Assembly: GCF_004798685.1 (NCBI RefSeq)
Contig: NZ_CP039291.1
Coordinates: forward strand, 3,286,001-3,350,000
Direction of reading: 5' to 3'
DNA from: Cellulomonas shaoxiangyii
Lineage (GTDB): Bacteria > Actinomycetota > Actinomycetes > Actinomycetales > Cellulomonadaceae
Length of the DNA stretch: 64,000 nt
The notes under the pieces are model-generated. The model ran no database searches. It was not told the DNA's origin and saw only the letters and a list, made by a program, of their open reading frames with translations. Shown piece by piece: positions 29,375-37,808 of the stretch (the first letter of the stretch is position 1; the number at the start of each line of letters is the position of its first letter). The translations under genes were made by a program, and so were the position numbers.

Positions 29375-29399
29375 CTATACCGTCCAGCCGGTACAGTAG
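29375..29399. promoter_or_regulatory. Candidate TetR operator
   Basis: TACCG (29378-29382) and CGGTA (29389-29393) form an inverted repeat around TCCAGC, extended by CTA and TAG at the flanks. It lies between the divergent MFS and TetR genes in an unusually A/T-rich patch, a typical autoregulatory site. Confidence 0.6.
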
Positions 29400-29439
29400 C
29401 ACCGTGCCGCCGGCCCGCAGTGGTGACGTCGCCCACGAC

Positions 29440-29445
29440 TACGCT
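29440..29445 (+). promoter_or_regulatory. -10 element TACGCT, leaderless promoter
   Basis: TACGCT ends six bases before the ATG of the TetR gene at 29452. Confidence 0.5.
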
Positions 29446-29451
29446 CCCCGC

Positions 29452-29973
29452 ATGCCCTCGACGCGCGACCGCATCCTCGACGCGCTCCAGGACGTGCTGC
29501 TGGAGGAGGGGCCCGCCGGCGCCACGCTCGACGTCGTCGCCCACCGCGGCGGGGTCTCCAAGGGTGGGCTGCTCTACCACTTCCGCTCCAAGGACGACCT
29601 GTTCGAGGGCCTGCTCGGGCGCCTCGACGCGGGCGCCGCCGCGGCCGAGGCGGCCACGCCGGGCGACCCGGGCGGCGCGGCCCGCTGGTTCCTCGACGGC
29701 TCGCAGTCCGCCGACGGCCCCGAGGAGCGCACGATGCTCGCGGCCCTGCGGCTGCTCGGCACCTACCCGCCGGCGCGGGCGCGCATGGCGTCCTACCTCG
29801 ACGGCTGGGCGGCCGGCCTGCACCGCGCGGTCGACGACCCCGTGCTGTCCCGCCTCGTGCAGCTCGTCGGCGACGGCCTGTTCCTGCACGCGCTGCTCGG
29901 CGCGGGCGACCCCGACCTCGACGGGCAGGTCGTCGCGGACGTCCTGCGACGCGTGGGCGGCACGCGCCGCTGA
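29452..29973 (+). CDS. TetR family transcriptional regulator
   Basis: The 173-residue repressor has an N-terminal TetR helix-turn-helix: STRDRILDALQDVLLEE, then VVAHRGGVSKGGLLYHFRSKDDL (about 25-47), and a helical ligand-binding domain. Length is slightly short for the family but complete. It probably represses the divergent MFS pump and itself through the operator at 29375-29399, released by the pump's substrate. Start by leaderless promoter spacing. Confidence 0.9.
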   Translation: MPSTRDRILDALQDVLLEEGPAGATLDVVAHRGGVSKGGLLYHFRSKDDLFEGLLGRLDAGAAAAEAATPGDPGGAARWFLDGSQSADGPEERTMLAALRLLGTYPPARARMASYLDGWAAGLHRAVDDPVLSRLVQLVGDGLFLHALLGAGDPDLDGQVVADVLRRVGGTRR

Positions 29974-30030
29974 CCGGCCGCCGCCGGCCCCGGCCGCCGG
30001 GCAGCCGGCGGGCGGGTCGCCGGTGGCGGG

Positions 30031-32982
30031 TCAGCCGGCGGGCGTGCGCTCCGGCAGGTGCGCGGCCAGCAGCTCGGCCAGGTGCACGCCCTGCACGCCC
30101 GCGAGCTGGTCGGCCTGCGTGCGGCACGAGTAGCCGTCGGCGAGGAGGACGTCGCCCGGGGCGGCGTCCCGCAGCGCCGGCAGCAGCGACGCCTCGGCCA
30201 CCGCGACCGACACGTCGTAGTGGCCCTTCTCCATGCCGAAGTTGCCGGCGAGTCCGCAGCACCCCGCGAGCGCGGAGAACTGCGCACCCGCCTCCGTGAG
30301 CAGGCGCCGGTCCGCCGTGTACGTCATGACGGAGTGGTGGTGGCAGTGCGGCTGGACGACGGCGGTGACGTCGGAGAGGTCCGGCACGGACCACCGCTCG
30401 CCCGGGCCCACGGGGGCCGGGGCCGTGAGCAGCTCGGCGAGCGTGCGGGTCTCGCGCGCGACCGCGACGGCCCGGGGGTCGTCCGGGAGCAGGTCGAGCA
30501 GGTCGCTGCGCAGCACGGCGGTGCACGACGGCTCGAGGCCGACGATCGGCACGCCGTTGACCGCGAACGGGCCGAGCACCTCGAGCAGGTGCGACAGGCG
30601 CTTGCGGGCGCCGTCGAGCTGCCCCGTGCTGATCCACGTGAGGCCGCAGCACGCGTCGTGGTCCGGCACGAGCACGTCGTAGCCGGCGTCGCGCAGCACG
30701 CGGACGGCGGCGTGCGGCACGGACGGGGACAGGGTGTCGCTGAACGAGTCGGTCCACAGCACGACGGGCGGTCGGCGGCCGCCCGCGGCGGCGCCCTCCG
30801 GCACGGTCGGCAGGCCGTCCGCGGCGGCGCCGCCCACGACGCGCACCTCACCGGACCGCGCGCCCGCCGTGCGCGACCAGGCCCGGAACGGCACGGGCGC
30901 GAAGCGGACCATCTTCCGCCGGGTGTCCATGCCGCCCGCGGCGAGGACGGCCCTCGCGAGCGGGCGCACGCGCAGCACCGCGTTCGCGAGCGACGCGAGC
31001 CCCGGCAGCCCCGTGATCAGGCGCGACCAGCGCGGCAGCCAGCCGAGCGCGTAGTGGTTCACCGGGCGGACCCTGCCGCGGTACGTGCGGTGCAGCACCT
31101 CGGCCTTGTACTGCGCCATGTCGACGCCCGCCGGGCAGTCGGAGGAGCACGCCTTGCAGCTCAGGCACAGGTCGAGCACGTCGTGCACCTCGGGCGACGA
31201 CCAGCCCTTCGTCACGAGCGTGCCGTTCGCCATCTCCTGCAGCACGCGCGCGCGGCCGCGCGTCGAGTCCTTCTCGTCCTTCGTCGCCAGGTACGAGGGG
31301 CACATGAAGCCGCCGGTGGCGCGCGTGTCGGCCCGGCACTTGCCGACGCCCACGCAGCGGTGGACGGCGGTCGTCATGTCGCCGCCGTCGTGCGCGAACG
31401 CGAACCCGCCGGACCCGGCGAGCAGCGGGCGGGCCGCGGGCCGGCGCAGGTCCGCGTCGAGCGGGTTCGGCCGCACGAGGACGCCCGGGTTGAGCAGGTC
31501 GCGCGGGTCGAACAGGTCCTTGACGGCGCCGAACAGGTCGATCGCGCGCTGCGAGTACATGACGGGCAGCAGCTCGGAGCGTGCGCGCCCGTCGCCGTGC
31601 TCACCGGACAGCGAGCCGCCGTGCGCGGCCACCAGGTGGGCGGCGTCCGTCATGAACGCCCGCAGCGGACGCCCGGACTCCGCCATCGGCAGGTCGATGC
31701 GCAGGTGCACGCACCCGTCGCCGAAGTGCCCGTACGCGAGCCCGTCCACGCGGTGCTCGGCCATGAGCGCCTCGAGCTCGCGCAGGTACGCGCCGAGCCG
31801 CTCGGGCGGCACGGCCGAGTCCTCGAAGCCGGGCCAGGCCTGCTCCCCCGCCGGCGTGCGCCCCCCGAGCCCGGCGCCGTCCTCACGGATGCGCCACATC
31901 GCCGCGGCCTGCGGCCCGGGCGGGAAGACCGCGACGGCGTCCGTGCCGGCGTCGGCCGCGAGCGCACGGGCCGACGCGAGCGCCTCGTCGAGCGTCGCGC
32001 CGCCGACCTCGACCATCATCCAGCCGGCACCGGGCGGCAGGTCGGGCACCGCGGCGGCGCCCTTGACGCGGCGCACCACGTCGACGAGCCGGGCGTCCAT
32101 GCCCTCCACGGCGAGCGGGCGGTGCGCGAGCAGCGCGGGCACGGCGTCGGCCGCGGACGGCATGTCGGGGTAGCCCAGCACGACGAGCACGGGCGCCGAC
32201 GGCACCGGCACCAGGCGCACCGTCGCGCCGAGCAGCGTGACGAGCGTGCCCTCGGTCCCGACGAGCGCCTTCGCGAGGTCGGTGCCGTTCTCCGGCAGCA
32301 GGTGCTCGAGGGAGTAGCCGGAGACCTGACGCGTGAACCGGCCGAGCTCGGTACGGATCACCTCGAGCCCGCCGCGCACCACCGCGTCGAGCCCGGGGAC
32401 GGCCGCGAGCGCACCCGCACCGGCGCGCGCGGTGAAGCGGCGCCCCGTCCCGTCGACCACGTCGAGGTCCACCACGTTGTCCGCGGTGCGCCCGAACGCG
32501 ACCGCCCGCGGCCCGCACGCGTTGTTCCCGATCATCCCGCCGAGCGTCGCGCGTGCCTGCGTCGACGGGTCGGGGCCGAACCGCAGCCCGTGCGGCGCCG
32601 CCGCGGCCTGCAGGTGCGACATGACGACACCCGGCTCGACCCGTGCCGTGCGCGCCTCGGGATCGATGTCGAGCACGCGGTTCACGTGCCGGGAGAAGTC
32701 GAGCACGATCCCCGGTCCGACCGCGTTGCCGGCCACGGACGTCCCGCCGCCGCGCGAGGTCAGCGGCGTGCCGGTCTCGCGCGCGACGTGCAGCGCCGCG
32801 AGCACGTCGTCGGTGTCGCGCGGGAACACCACGACGCGCGGGACCACGCGGTAGTTCGAGGCGTCGGTGGAGTACTCGGCGCGCCGGCGCGTGGTGTCGT
32901 CGACGGACCCGCGGACGACACCGCGCAGCGCGTGCACCACGTCCCGGACGTCCGCACCGGGCTTCTCGGTCGTCACAGCCAC
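30031..32982 (-). CDS. FAD-linked oxidase fused to Fe-S (CCG) reductase
   Basis: The 983-residue protein joins two modules. The N-terminal half is a VAO-type FAD oxidase: PRDTDDVLAALHVARETG, SRGGGTSVAGNAVG and GGMIGNNACGPRA bind FAD, and GHFGDGCVHLRIDL and SGEHGDGRARSELLP are typical of D-lactate, glycolate and D-2-hydroxyglutarate dehydrogenases. The C-terminal half has ferredoxin-type cysteines (CVGVGKCR and CLSCKACSSDCPAGVD) and two cysteine-rich CCG motifs (DACCGLTW, AGCCGLAGNF). It should oxidise a 2-hydroxy acid and pass electrons to the membrane chain; which acid is unknown. GTG 32982 is chosen; a GTG two codons later is an alternative. Confidence 0.88.
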   Translation of the reverse strand: MAVTTEKPGADVRDVVHALRGVVRGSVDDTTRRRAEYSTDASNYRVVPRVVVFPRDTDDVLAALHVARETGTPLTSRGGGTSVAGNAVGPGIVLDFSRHVNRVLDIDPEARTARVEPGVVMSHLQAAAAPHGLRFGPDPSTQARATLGGMIGNNACGPRAVAFGRTADNVVDLDVVDGTGRRFTARAGAGALAAVPGLDAVVRGGLEVIRTELGRFTRQVSGYSLEHLLPENGTDLAKALVGTEGTLVTLLGATVRLVPVPSAPVLVVLGYPDMPSAADAVPALLAHRPLAVEGMDARLVDVVRRVKGAAAVPDLPPGAGWMMVEVGGATLDEALASARALAADAGTDAVAVFPPGPQAAAMWRIREDGAGLGGRTPAGEQAWPGFEDSAVPPERLGAYLRELEALMAEHRVDGLAYGHFGDGCVHLRIDLPMAESGRPLRAFMTDAAHLVAAHGGSLSGEHGDGRARSELLPVMYSQRAIDLFGAVKDLFDPRDLLNPGVLVRPNPLDADLRRPAARPLLAGSGGFAFAHDGGDMTTAVHRCVGVGKCRADTRATGGFMCPSYLATKDEKDSTRGRARVLQEMANGTLVTKGWSSPEVHDVLDLCLSCKACSSDCPAGVDMAQYKAEVLHRTYRGRVRPVNHYALGWLPRWSRLITGLPGLASLANAVLRVRPLARAVLAAGGMDTRRKMVRFAPVPFRAWSRTAGARSGEVRVVGGAAADGLPTVPEGAAAGGRRPPVVLWTDSFSDTLSPSVPHAAVRVLRDAGYDVLVPDHDACCGLTWISTGQLDGARKRLSHLLEVLGPFAVNGVPIVGLEPSCTAVLRSDLLDLLPDDPRAVAVARETRTLAELLTAPAPVGPGERWSVPDLSDVTAVVQPHCHHHSVMTYTADRRLLTEAGAQFSALAGCCGLAGNFGMEKGHYDVSVAVAEASLLPALRDAAPGDVLLADGYSCRTQADQLAGVQGVHLAELLAAHLPERTPAG

Positions 32983-33064
32983 GCTCGGCAGTGTCGCACC
33001 CCGCACCCGGGACCCGCGTCGGCGTCCGTCGCGCACGCGGCCCCGGGGGCGGGGTGCGGCGCCG

Positions 33065-33505
33065 TCAGGACTCGAGCTGCGCGTCGAGCGTGATGGTGGT
33101 GCCGGTGAGCGCCTTGCTCACGGGGCACGTCGCCTTCGCGGCGTCGGCGGCCTCGCGGAACCCGTCCGCGTCGACGCCCGGCACCTCGCCCCGCACGGTC
33201 AGCACGATGCCCGAGATGCGGAAGCCGCCGGCCGGGTCCGGCGACAGCGTGACGTCGGCCGTCACGTCGAGGGACTCGGGCGCGTGGCCCTTCTCGCCGA
33301 GCAGCGCGGACAGCTGCATCGCGAAGCACGACGAGTGCGCGGCGGCGATCAGCTCCTCCGGGCTGGTCGTGCCGCCGGCCTCCTCGGCCGCCCGCTTGGG
33401 GAAGGACACGTGGTAGGTGCCGACGCCGGAGCTCGTGAGCTCGACCTGGCCGCTGCCCTCCTGCAGGGAGCCGTTCCAGGCGGTGCGTGCGGTGCGCGTG
33501 GGCAT
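33065..33505 (-). CDS. OsmC family peroxiredoxin
   Basis: The 146-residue protein has the two reactive cysteines of the OsmC/Ohr family (SSCFAMQLSALL and TCPVSKALTG) and matches OsmC in length and the SPEELIAAAHSSC block. Such enzymes reduce organic hydroperoxides. Start: ATG 33505 with GAGGAG five bases upstream; an upstream GTG (33511) would overlap the ribosome site. A TAGGTT hexamer at 33600-33595 may be the -10, giving a leader of about 85 bases, so unlike its neighbours this gene is conventionally led. Confidence 0.92.
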   Translation of the reverse strand: MPTRTARTAWNGSLQEGSGQVELTSSGVGTYHVSFPKRAAEEAGGTTSPEELIAAAHSSCFAMQLSALLGEKGHAPESLDVTADVTLSPDPAGGFRISGIVLTVRGEVPGVDADGFREAADAAKATCPVSKALTGTTITLDAQLES

Positions 33506-33628
33506 GTGCACTCCTCGGTTTTCGTGCGGGGGTGGGGCCGGGCGCCGCCGGGCGGGCCCGTGCCGGGGAGCGCGCGGCGCACGCCCCGTCGTCCAACCTA
33601 GGAGCCGGACGCGGGTCCGCGCGAGGCG

Positions 33629-34804
33629 TCAGCGCGCGCGCTCGAGGTGCGCGGACACCACGTGCGTGGGGGCGCCCGCCTCGCGCAGGGCCCACGCCGC
33701 GCGCGCGTGCAGGGCCCGGCGGTCACCCGCGTCGAGACCCGCGTAGAGGGAGGACCGCACGAGGTCGTGGCGGAAGACCAGGCGGTCGCCGCGCGCGTGC
33801 ACGACGCCCGCGGCCAGGCCGTGGCGCAGCGTCCGCCAGCACTCGGTGACGGAGTCGCCGGCGAGCGCGGCGAGGTCGCCCACGACGAACGACGTGCCGA
33901 GCACGGAGGCCTGCCCGAGCAGCGCGAGCACGCCCGTGCCCAGGTGCGCGACGTGGGCCCGGCCGACCCGGTCCAGGTCGTCGAGCCAGCCCGTGCCCAC
34001 GGCCTCGACGACGCCGTCCCGCTGCTCCAGCACGCCGCACGCCTGCGCGGTGCGGACGACGTCGACGACCAGCCGCGGGTTGCCGCCCGTGGTCGCGAGC
34101 ACGCCGCGCAGCCGCGGGCCGACCTTGGCGTGCAGCAGCGACTGGGCGAGCTCGACGGTCGCGGCCGGGCCGAGCGGCCGCAGCTCCAGGTAGCGCGCGC
34201 CCGCCCGGGTCCAGGCGGCGACGAGCTCGGCGAGCTCGGCGCGGTGGGGAACGGCGCGCGTCGTCATCACCGTCAGCGCGTGCGGGAGCGTTCCCTCACC
34301 GGCCAGGCCGGCCAGCAGGCGCAGGGAGCACGCGTCCGCCAGGTGCAGGTCCTCGAGCACGAGCACCCAGGGGCCGTGGTCGCCGTGCCGGCGGACGAGC
34401 GCCGCGAACAGCTCGTCGGCGCGGGCGTACCGCTTCGGCGCGTCGGCCCGGTCGTCGGGCAGGACGTCGAGCAGGTCGGCGAGCTCGGTGACGACCGGCC
34501 CGCGCGCCTCGCCCCCGCGTGCGCTGCGACCGCCCACCGGCCCCAGGAGGGCGTCCGTGAGCAGCGCGTACGGCGGGGCCGCGGGCCCGACCGCGCGTCC
34601 CGTGCGGACCTCGATGCCGAGCAGGTCGGCCGTGCCCTGCAGGGCCTCGACGAGTCGCGTGCGCCCGACACCGGGCTCGCCCTCGAGCACGACGGTGACG
34701 CCCTCGCCGGCCGTCGCGCCCGACAGCAGCGCGTCCAGGTCGTCGAGCTCGCCCGCGCGTCCGACCAGCGGCTCGTCCCGGGCGGACGGGGAGGGCGCGG
34801 TCAT
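33629..34804 (-). CDS. Truncated LuxR/MalT-type AAA ATPase without HTH
   Basis: The 391-residue protein matches the AAA_16 ATPase domain of large LuxR-type regulators: DEPLVGRAGELDDLDALL, a P-loop GEPGVGRT (42-49) and Walker B LVLEDLHLADACSLRLL. It stops after the winged segment RLVFRHDLVRSSLYAGL and has neither the TPR repeats nor the C-terminal helix-turn-helix. The P-loop lysine is replaced by arginine, so nucleotide hydrolysis may be lost. A full-length relative lies at 50265-53177. It has its own leaderless promoter. It may act as a modulator or be a degenerating paralogue. Confidence 0.8.
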   Translation of the reverse strand: MTAPSPSARDEPLVGRAGELDDLDALLSGATAGEGVTVVLEGEPGVGRTRLVEALQGTADLLGIEVRTGRAVGPAAPPYALLTDALLGPVGGRSARGGEARGPVVTELADLLDVLPDDRADAPKRYARADELFAALVRRHGDHGPWVLVLEDLHLADACSLRLLAGLAGEGTLPHALTVMTTRAVPHRAELAELVAAWTRAGARYLELRPLGPAATVELAQSLLHAKVGPRLRGVLATTGGNPRLVVDVVRTAQACGVLEQRDGVVEAVGTGWLDDLDRVGRAHVAHLGTGVLALLGQASVLGTSFVVGDLAALAGDSVTECWRTLRHGLAAGVVHARGDRLVFRHDLVRSSLYAGLDAGDRRALHARAAWALREAGAPTHVVSAHLERAR

Positions 34805-34811
34805 ACCGCCG

Positions 34812-34817
34812 ATCGTA
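34812..34817 (-). promoter_or_regulatory. -10 element TACGAT, leaderless promoter
   Basis: TACGAT ends seven bases before the ATG at 34804. Confidence 0.5.
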
Positions 34818-34880
34818 GGACCCGGGCGGCACGACCTCCCTGCCCGGGCGGGAGCCCGGCGGGGCTGTGGGCGGACGTGC

Positions 34881-36173
34881 TCAGCCCACGTACTCCCAGT
34901 GCCACGGCTCAGGCTTGCTGCCGCCGGCGCGGGCCCACTCGGGCAGCACCCAGTCGTGGGCGGGGGCGTTCTCCCGCATCCAGACGTGCTCGGCCGTGCC
35001 GAAGGACTGCACGGCGCCGCCGAGGTCGACCGCCACACCCATGCCGTGGTTCGACGTGCCCGGGCGCGCGCACAGCGAGCCCTTGTTCGCGCGGCACGCG
35101 ACCTGCTGGGCGTAGGGCCGGTAGGAGTCGGAGACCTGCAGGTGCTTGCCGAACCGCGCGGCGAAGTCTGCGTCCAGGGCCTCCAGCGCCTCCGCGGCGT
35201 CGCACCGCAGCCGGACCGACGGGGAGAAGGACACCCCGCACAGCGCCGAGTCGGGCACCTGACCGTTCTCGAAGCCCTGCAGCGAGGACTTCCACGCCGC
35301 GCGCTGGGCCGCCTCCTCGGCGGCGACGCGGGCGGCCTCGTCGGCGGCGGCCTGCGCCGCGGCCTCCGCGGCGGCCGTCTCGGCCCGCTTCTGCTCGGCC
35401 GACGCCTTGGCGGCGTCGGAGGCGCGGGCGACGCGCTCGAGCGCGTCGCGCAGCGGCTCGGTCGCGGGGTCGCCCGCGTGCGGGATCGTGGTGGTCTCGC
35501 CCGTGTCGCCCTCCGCCGCCGGCGCGGCGGCGTCGCCGGCCGCCTCGGCCGGGTCGGCGGGGACGGCCGTCGGGTCGGAGGACCCCGCGGGCGCCGACGC
35601 GGAGTCGTCCGCCTCCCCGGTCGGTGCGGACTTCGCGGGCGCGTCCGCGTCCTGCTCGGAGTCGTCCCCGCGGGGGGCCGAACGTGAGACGGGGGCGTCG
35701 CGGTCGACCGGCGGGTCGGTGGGCGTGAGCGGCGCGACGTCGACCTGCGTGATGGCGTCCTGCAGCTCCGCCGTGGCGGCGTCGAGCTCCGCGATCACCT
35801 CGGGGGCGACGGCGACCTGCTCGGCGTCGGCGCGCACGGCGGACGCCTCCTCGATGGCGCCCGACGCGACGTCGACGGCCTCGGCACGCAGCTGCTCGGT
35901 GCGGGCGAGCGCGGCGCGGTCCTCGGCGTGGCGGGCCAGGATCCCCTCGTCGCGACCGTCGGCGAGCACCGCCGAGGGCGGCTCCTCCGCGGTGGCGGTC
36001 ACGACGACGGCACCGGTGCTGAGCACGAGGCCCACGGCGACCGCACCCTGCGCGACGCGTGCGGGCAGGGGCACGCCCCACCCGGCAGGTCGGCGGAGGG
36101 TGATGGGCTGACGGCGCGGGGCGGCATGCCTGCCGCCCGACCGACGCCGCGGGATCGGCAATCTGTCACTCAC
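34881..36173 (-). CDS. M15 D,D-carboxypeptidase, secreted
   Basis: The 430-residue product has a basic N-terminus and signal-like helix (GAVAVGLVLSTGAVVV). A long Asp/Ala/Glu/Pro region with coiled-coil character (AEQKRAETAAAEAAAQAA) follows, ending in an M15B peptidase domain. The zinc site is PGTSNHGMGVAVDL plus the final WHWEYVG, and SYRPYAQQ precedes it. Such enzymes cleave D-Ala-D-Ala or related bonds in peptidoglycan. GTG 36173 is chosen: TAACGT ends exactly seven bases before it. A paralogue lies at 54356-55465. Confidence 0.9.
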   Translation of the reverse strand: MSDRLPIPRRRSGGRHAAPRRQPITLRRPAGWGVPLPARVAQGAVAVGLVLSTGAVVVTATAEEPPSAVLADGRDEGILARHAEDRAALARTEQLRAEAVDVASGAIEEASAVRADAEQVAVAPEVIAELDAATAELQDAITQVDVAPLTPTDPPVDRDAPVSRSAPRGDDSEQDADAPAKSAPTGEADDSASAPAGSSDPTAVPADPAEAAGDAAAPAAEGDTGETTTIPHAGDPATEPLRDALERVARASDAAKASAEQKRAETAAAEAAAQAAADEAARVAAEEAAQRAAWKSSLQGFENGQVPDSALCGVSFSPSVRLRCDAAEALEALDADFAARFGKHLQVSDSYRPYAQQVACRANKGSLCARPGTSNHGMGVAVDLGGAVQSFGTAEHVWMRENAPAHDWVLPEWARAGGSKPEPWHWEYVG

Positions 36174-36180
36174 TCGTAAC

Positions 36181-36186
36181 ACGTTA
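36181..36186 (-). promoter_or_regulatory. -10 element TAACGT, leaderless promoter
   Basis: TAACGT ends seven bases before GTG 36173. It lies within the small inverted repeat TAAC-AC-GTTA (36177-36186). Confidence 0.5.
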
Positions 36187-36190
36187 AGTG

Positions 36191-36214
36191 AGTCGGACGC
36201 ACGTCCATCCGACT
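36191..36214. promoter_or_regulatory. Candidate operator between M15 and MerR-like genes
   Basis: AGTCGGA (36191-36197) and TCCGACT (36208-36214) are a perfect seven-base inverted repeat with a ten-base spacer, located in the divergent promoter region just upstream of the M15 -10 element. Confidence 0.4.
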
Positions 36215-36289
36215 TGAGCGAATACGGGTGCGAAGATTCCGTGCACATCCCGTTACGTCCACGCCACACGGCCGAGCATGTCGGAGCAC

Positions 36290-36295
36290 TACGCT
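36290..36295 (+). promoter_or_regulatory. -10 element TACGCT, leaderless promoter
   Basis: TACGCT ends seven bases before GTG 36303 and was used to set that start. Confidence 0.5.
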
Positions 36296-36302
36296 TTCAC
36301 CC

Positions 36303-36905
36303 GTGCCCGATCTGGACGCGCAGCCAACTGCTCCCGGGACAGCGCCGACCGCGCCGACGCCCGTCGCAGCCGCGTCGACCCCGCACGCGGACGGCGGCGG
36401 CCTCGACGACCTGTACGACATCGCACGGCTCGCGCGCCGCCTCGACGTCGAGCACGCCACCATCCGCGTCTGGCTGTCCCGCAAGGTGCCGTGGCTGCCG
36501 CCCCCGGACGGCCGGCTCAACGGCGGCGCCGTGTGGCGCGCCACCACGCTCGAGGGCATCGAGGAGCGGCGCTTCCGCCGGCGGCCGGGCCGCAAGCCGC
36601 GGTTCCTCACCGCTCCGGCCGCGGCCGACGTCCCGCGCACCGGCCCGCTGACCGGGCAGATCCCGATCGTCGACCCGGCCGCGCGCACCGGTGCCGTCGC
36701 GGCGGTCGCCGCCGCCACCGGGCAGATCCCGGTCGTCCCGGTCACGGCCATGACCGGCGCCATCCCCACCGTCCCGATCGCCCCGCGGACGGGCCAGGTG
36801 CCCGTCGTGCGGCCGCGCGGCCGGCACGCGGCGCTCACCGGCCCCGTGCCGACCGTCGCACCGCGCGCCGTCGGCAGCACCGCCGGCATCCCGCCGACCG
36901 CCTGA
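36303..36905 (+). CDS. MerR-like helix-turn-helix protein with TGxxPxV repeats
   Basis: The 200-residue protein has a short disordered N-terminus and a winged helix-turn-helix (about 35-95; LYDIARLARRLDVEHATIRVW, then a basic RRFRRRPGRKPRF end). Its C-terminal half carries five spaced copies of TGxxPxV: TGQIPIV (117), TGQIPVV (139), TGAIPTV (151), TGQVPVV (163) and TGPVPTV (179). The HTH resembles small actinobacterial DNA-binding proteins of the MerR/BldC/Rv2175c type, but no specific function follows. The repeats look like a linear-motif array on a disordered tail. It is divergent from the M15 peptidase. Confidence 0.75.
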   Translation: MPDLDAQPTAPGTAPTAPTPVAAASTPHADGGGLDDLYDIARLARRLDVEHATIRVWLSRKVPWLPPPDGRLNGGAVWRATTLEGIEERRFRRRPGRKPRFLTAPAAADVPRTGPLTGQIPIVDPAARTGAVAAVAAATGQIPVVPVTAMTGAIPTVPIAPRTGQVPVVRPRGRHAALTGPVPTVAPRAVGSTAGIPPTA

Positions 36906-36955
36906 CGGCCCGCGGACGGGCGCCACGCGCCGGCGCCCCCCGTGCGGCGCGGTCG

Positions 36956-36961
36956 TACGCT
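36956..36961 (+). promoter_or_regulatory. -10 element TACGCT, leaderless promoter
   Basis: TACGCT ends six bases before the ATG at 36968. Confidence 0.5.
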
Positions 36962-36967
36962 GCCCGT

Positions 36968-37567
36968 ATGGCGGGCCGGACGCCGGACGACCCCGACCCC
37001 GCGCGCGCCGCCGACGTGGCGGCAGCGATGCGCGCGCTCGACCGCGCCGCGTTCCTGCCGCCCGACCAGCGGCCGCACGCGCACGAGGACCGCCCGCTCC
37101 CGCTCGGGCACGGGTCGACGAGCTCGCAGCCGAGCACCGTCGCCGCGATGCTGCGCCTCCTGGCCGTGCCCGCGGGCGCGCGCGTGCTCGACGTCGGCGC
37201 GGGCTCCGGCTGGACGACGGCGCTGCTCGCGCGGCTCGTCGGGCCGGCGGGCGAGGTGCTCGGCGTCGAGCTGGAGCCGGCCGTCGCCGCGTGGGGGGCG
37301 GGCAACGTCGCGGCCGCGGGCATGCCGTGGGCGCGGCTGCGCCCCGCCGACCCGCACGTGCTCGGCGGCCCGCGACCCGGCGGCTGGGACCGCGTGCTCG
37401 TCTCCGCGGCCGCCGAGGCGCTGCCCCGTGCGCTCGTCGACCAGCTCGCCCCCGGAGGTGTCCTCGTGGTCCCGGTCGGGCGCACGATGCACCGCGTCGT
37501 GCGGCGGCCCGACGGCGGCGTGGACGTCACGACGCACGGCTCGTACGTGTTCGTCCCGTTGCGCTGA
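36968..37567 (+). CDS. Protein-L-isoaspartate O-methyltransferase-like
   Basis: The 199-residue SAM-dependent methyltransferase matches the PCMT family: MRALDRAAFLPP, the substrate-side LPLGHGSTSSQPSTVAAML block, and SAM motif I LDVGAGSGWTTALLA (about 79-93). PCMT repairs isoaspartyl residues in aged proteins, but actinobacterial paralogues also serve other methylations, so the assignment is by family only. It is slightly shorter than typical Pcm. It has its own leaderless promoter and a terminator hairpin directly after the stop. Confidence 0.85.
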   Translation: MAGRTPDDPDPARAADVAAAMRALDRAAFLPPDQRPHAHEDRPLPLGHGSTSSQPSTVAAMLRLLAVPAGARVLDVGAGSGWTTALLARLVGPAGEVLGVELEPAVAAWGAGNVAAAGMPWARLRPADPHVLGGPRPGGWDRVLVSAAAEALPRALVDQLAPGGVLVVPVGRTMHRVVRRPDGGVDVTTHGSYVFVPLR

Positions 37568-37568
37568 C

Positions 37569-37589
37569 GGCGTGTCCGCCGGACGCGCC
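37569..37589 (+). terminator. Hairpin after isoaspartyl methyltransferase gene
   Basis: A nine-base stem (37569-37577 with 37581-37589, one G-T pair) with a three-base loop begins three bases after the stop codon's first base. Confidence 0.6.
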
Positions 37590-37666
37590 GACGAGGGCAC
37601 CACCGGTTCAGGAGGGATCCCCGTGAACCCGACGGACCCGGACGGGTCACGGATTCCGGCGGAGGG

Positions 37667-37695
37667 GTGACGAAACGCCTACCGGTCAGTAGCGT
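37667..37695 (+). promoter_or_regulatory. Promoter of the subtilase gene
   Basis: GTGACG at 37667-37672 and TAGCGT at 37690-37695 are separated by exactly 17 bases, a good sigma-70-type spacing. The transcript would have a leader of about 107 bases before ATG 37809. Confidence 0.5.
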
Positions 37696-37808
37696 GCACC
37701 CTGCCCGGGGGGAACTGTGACAGCAGCCACACCGGGCGTGACGCCCGGGACGCCGTCCTCGCGTCCGCCGTGCCCCGCACCAGCCGTCCGACACCCCGGG
37801 ATGACAAA

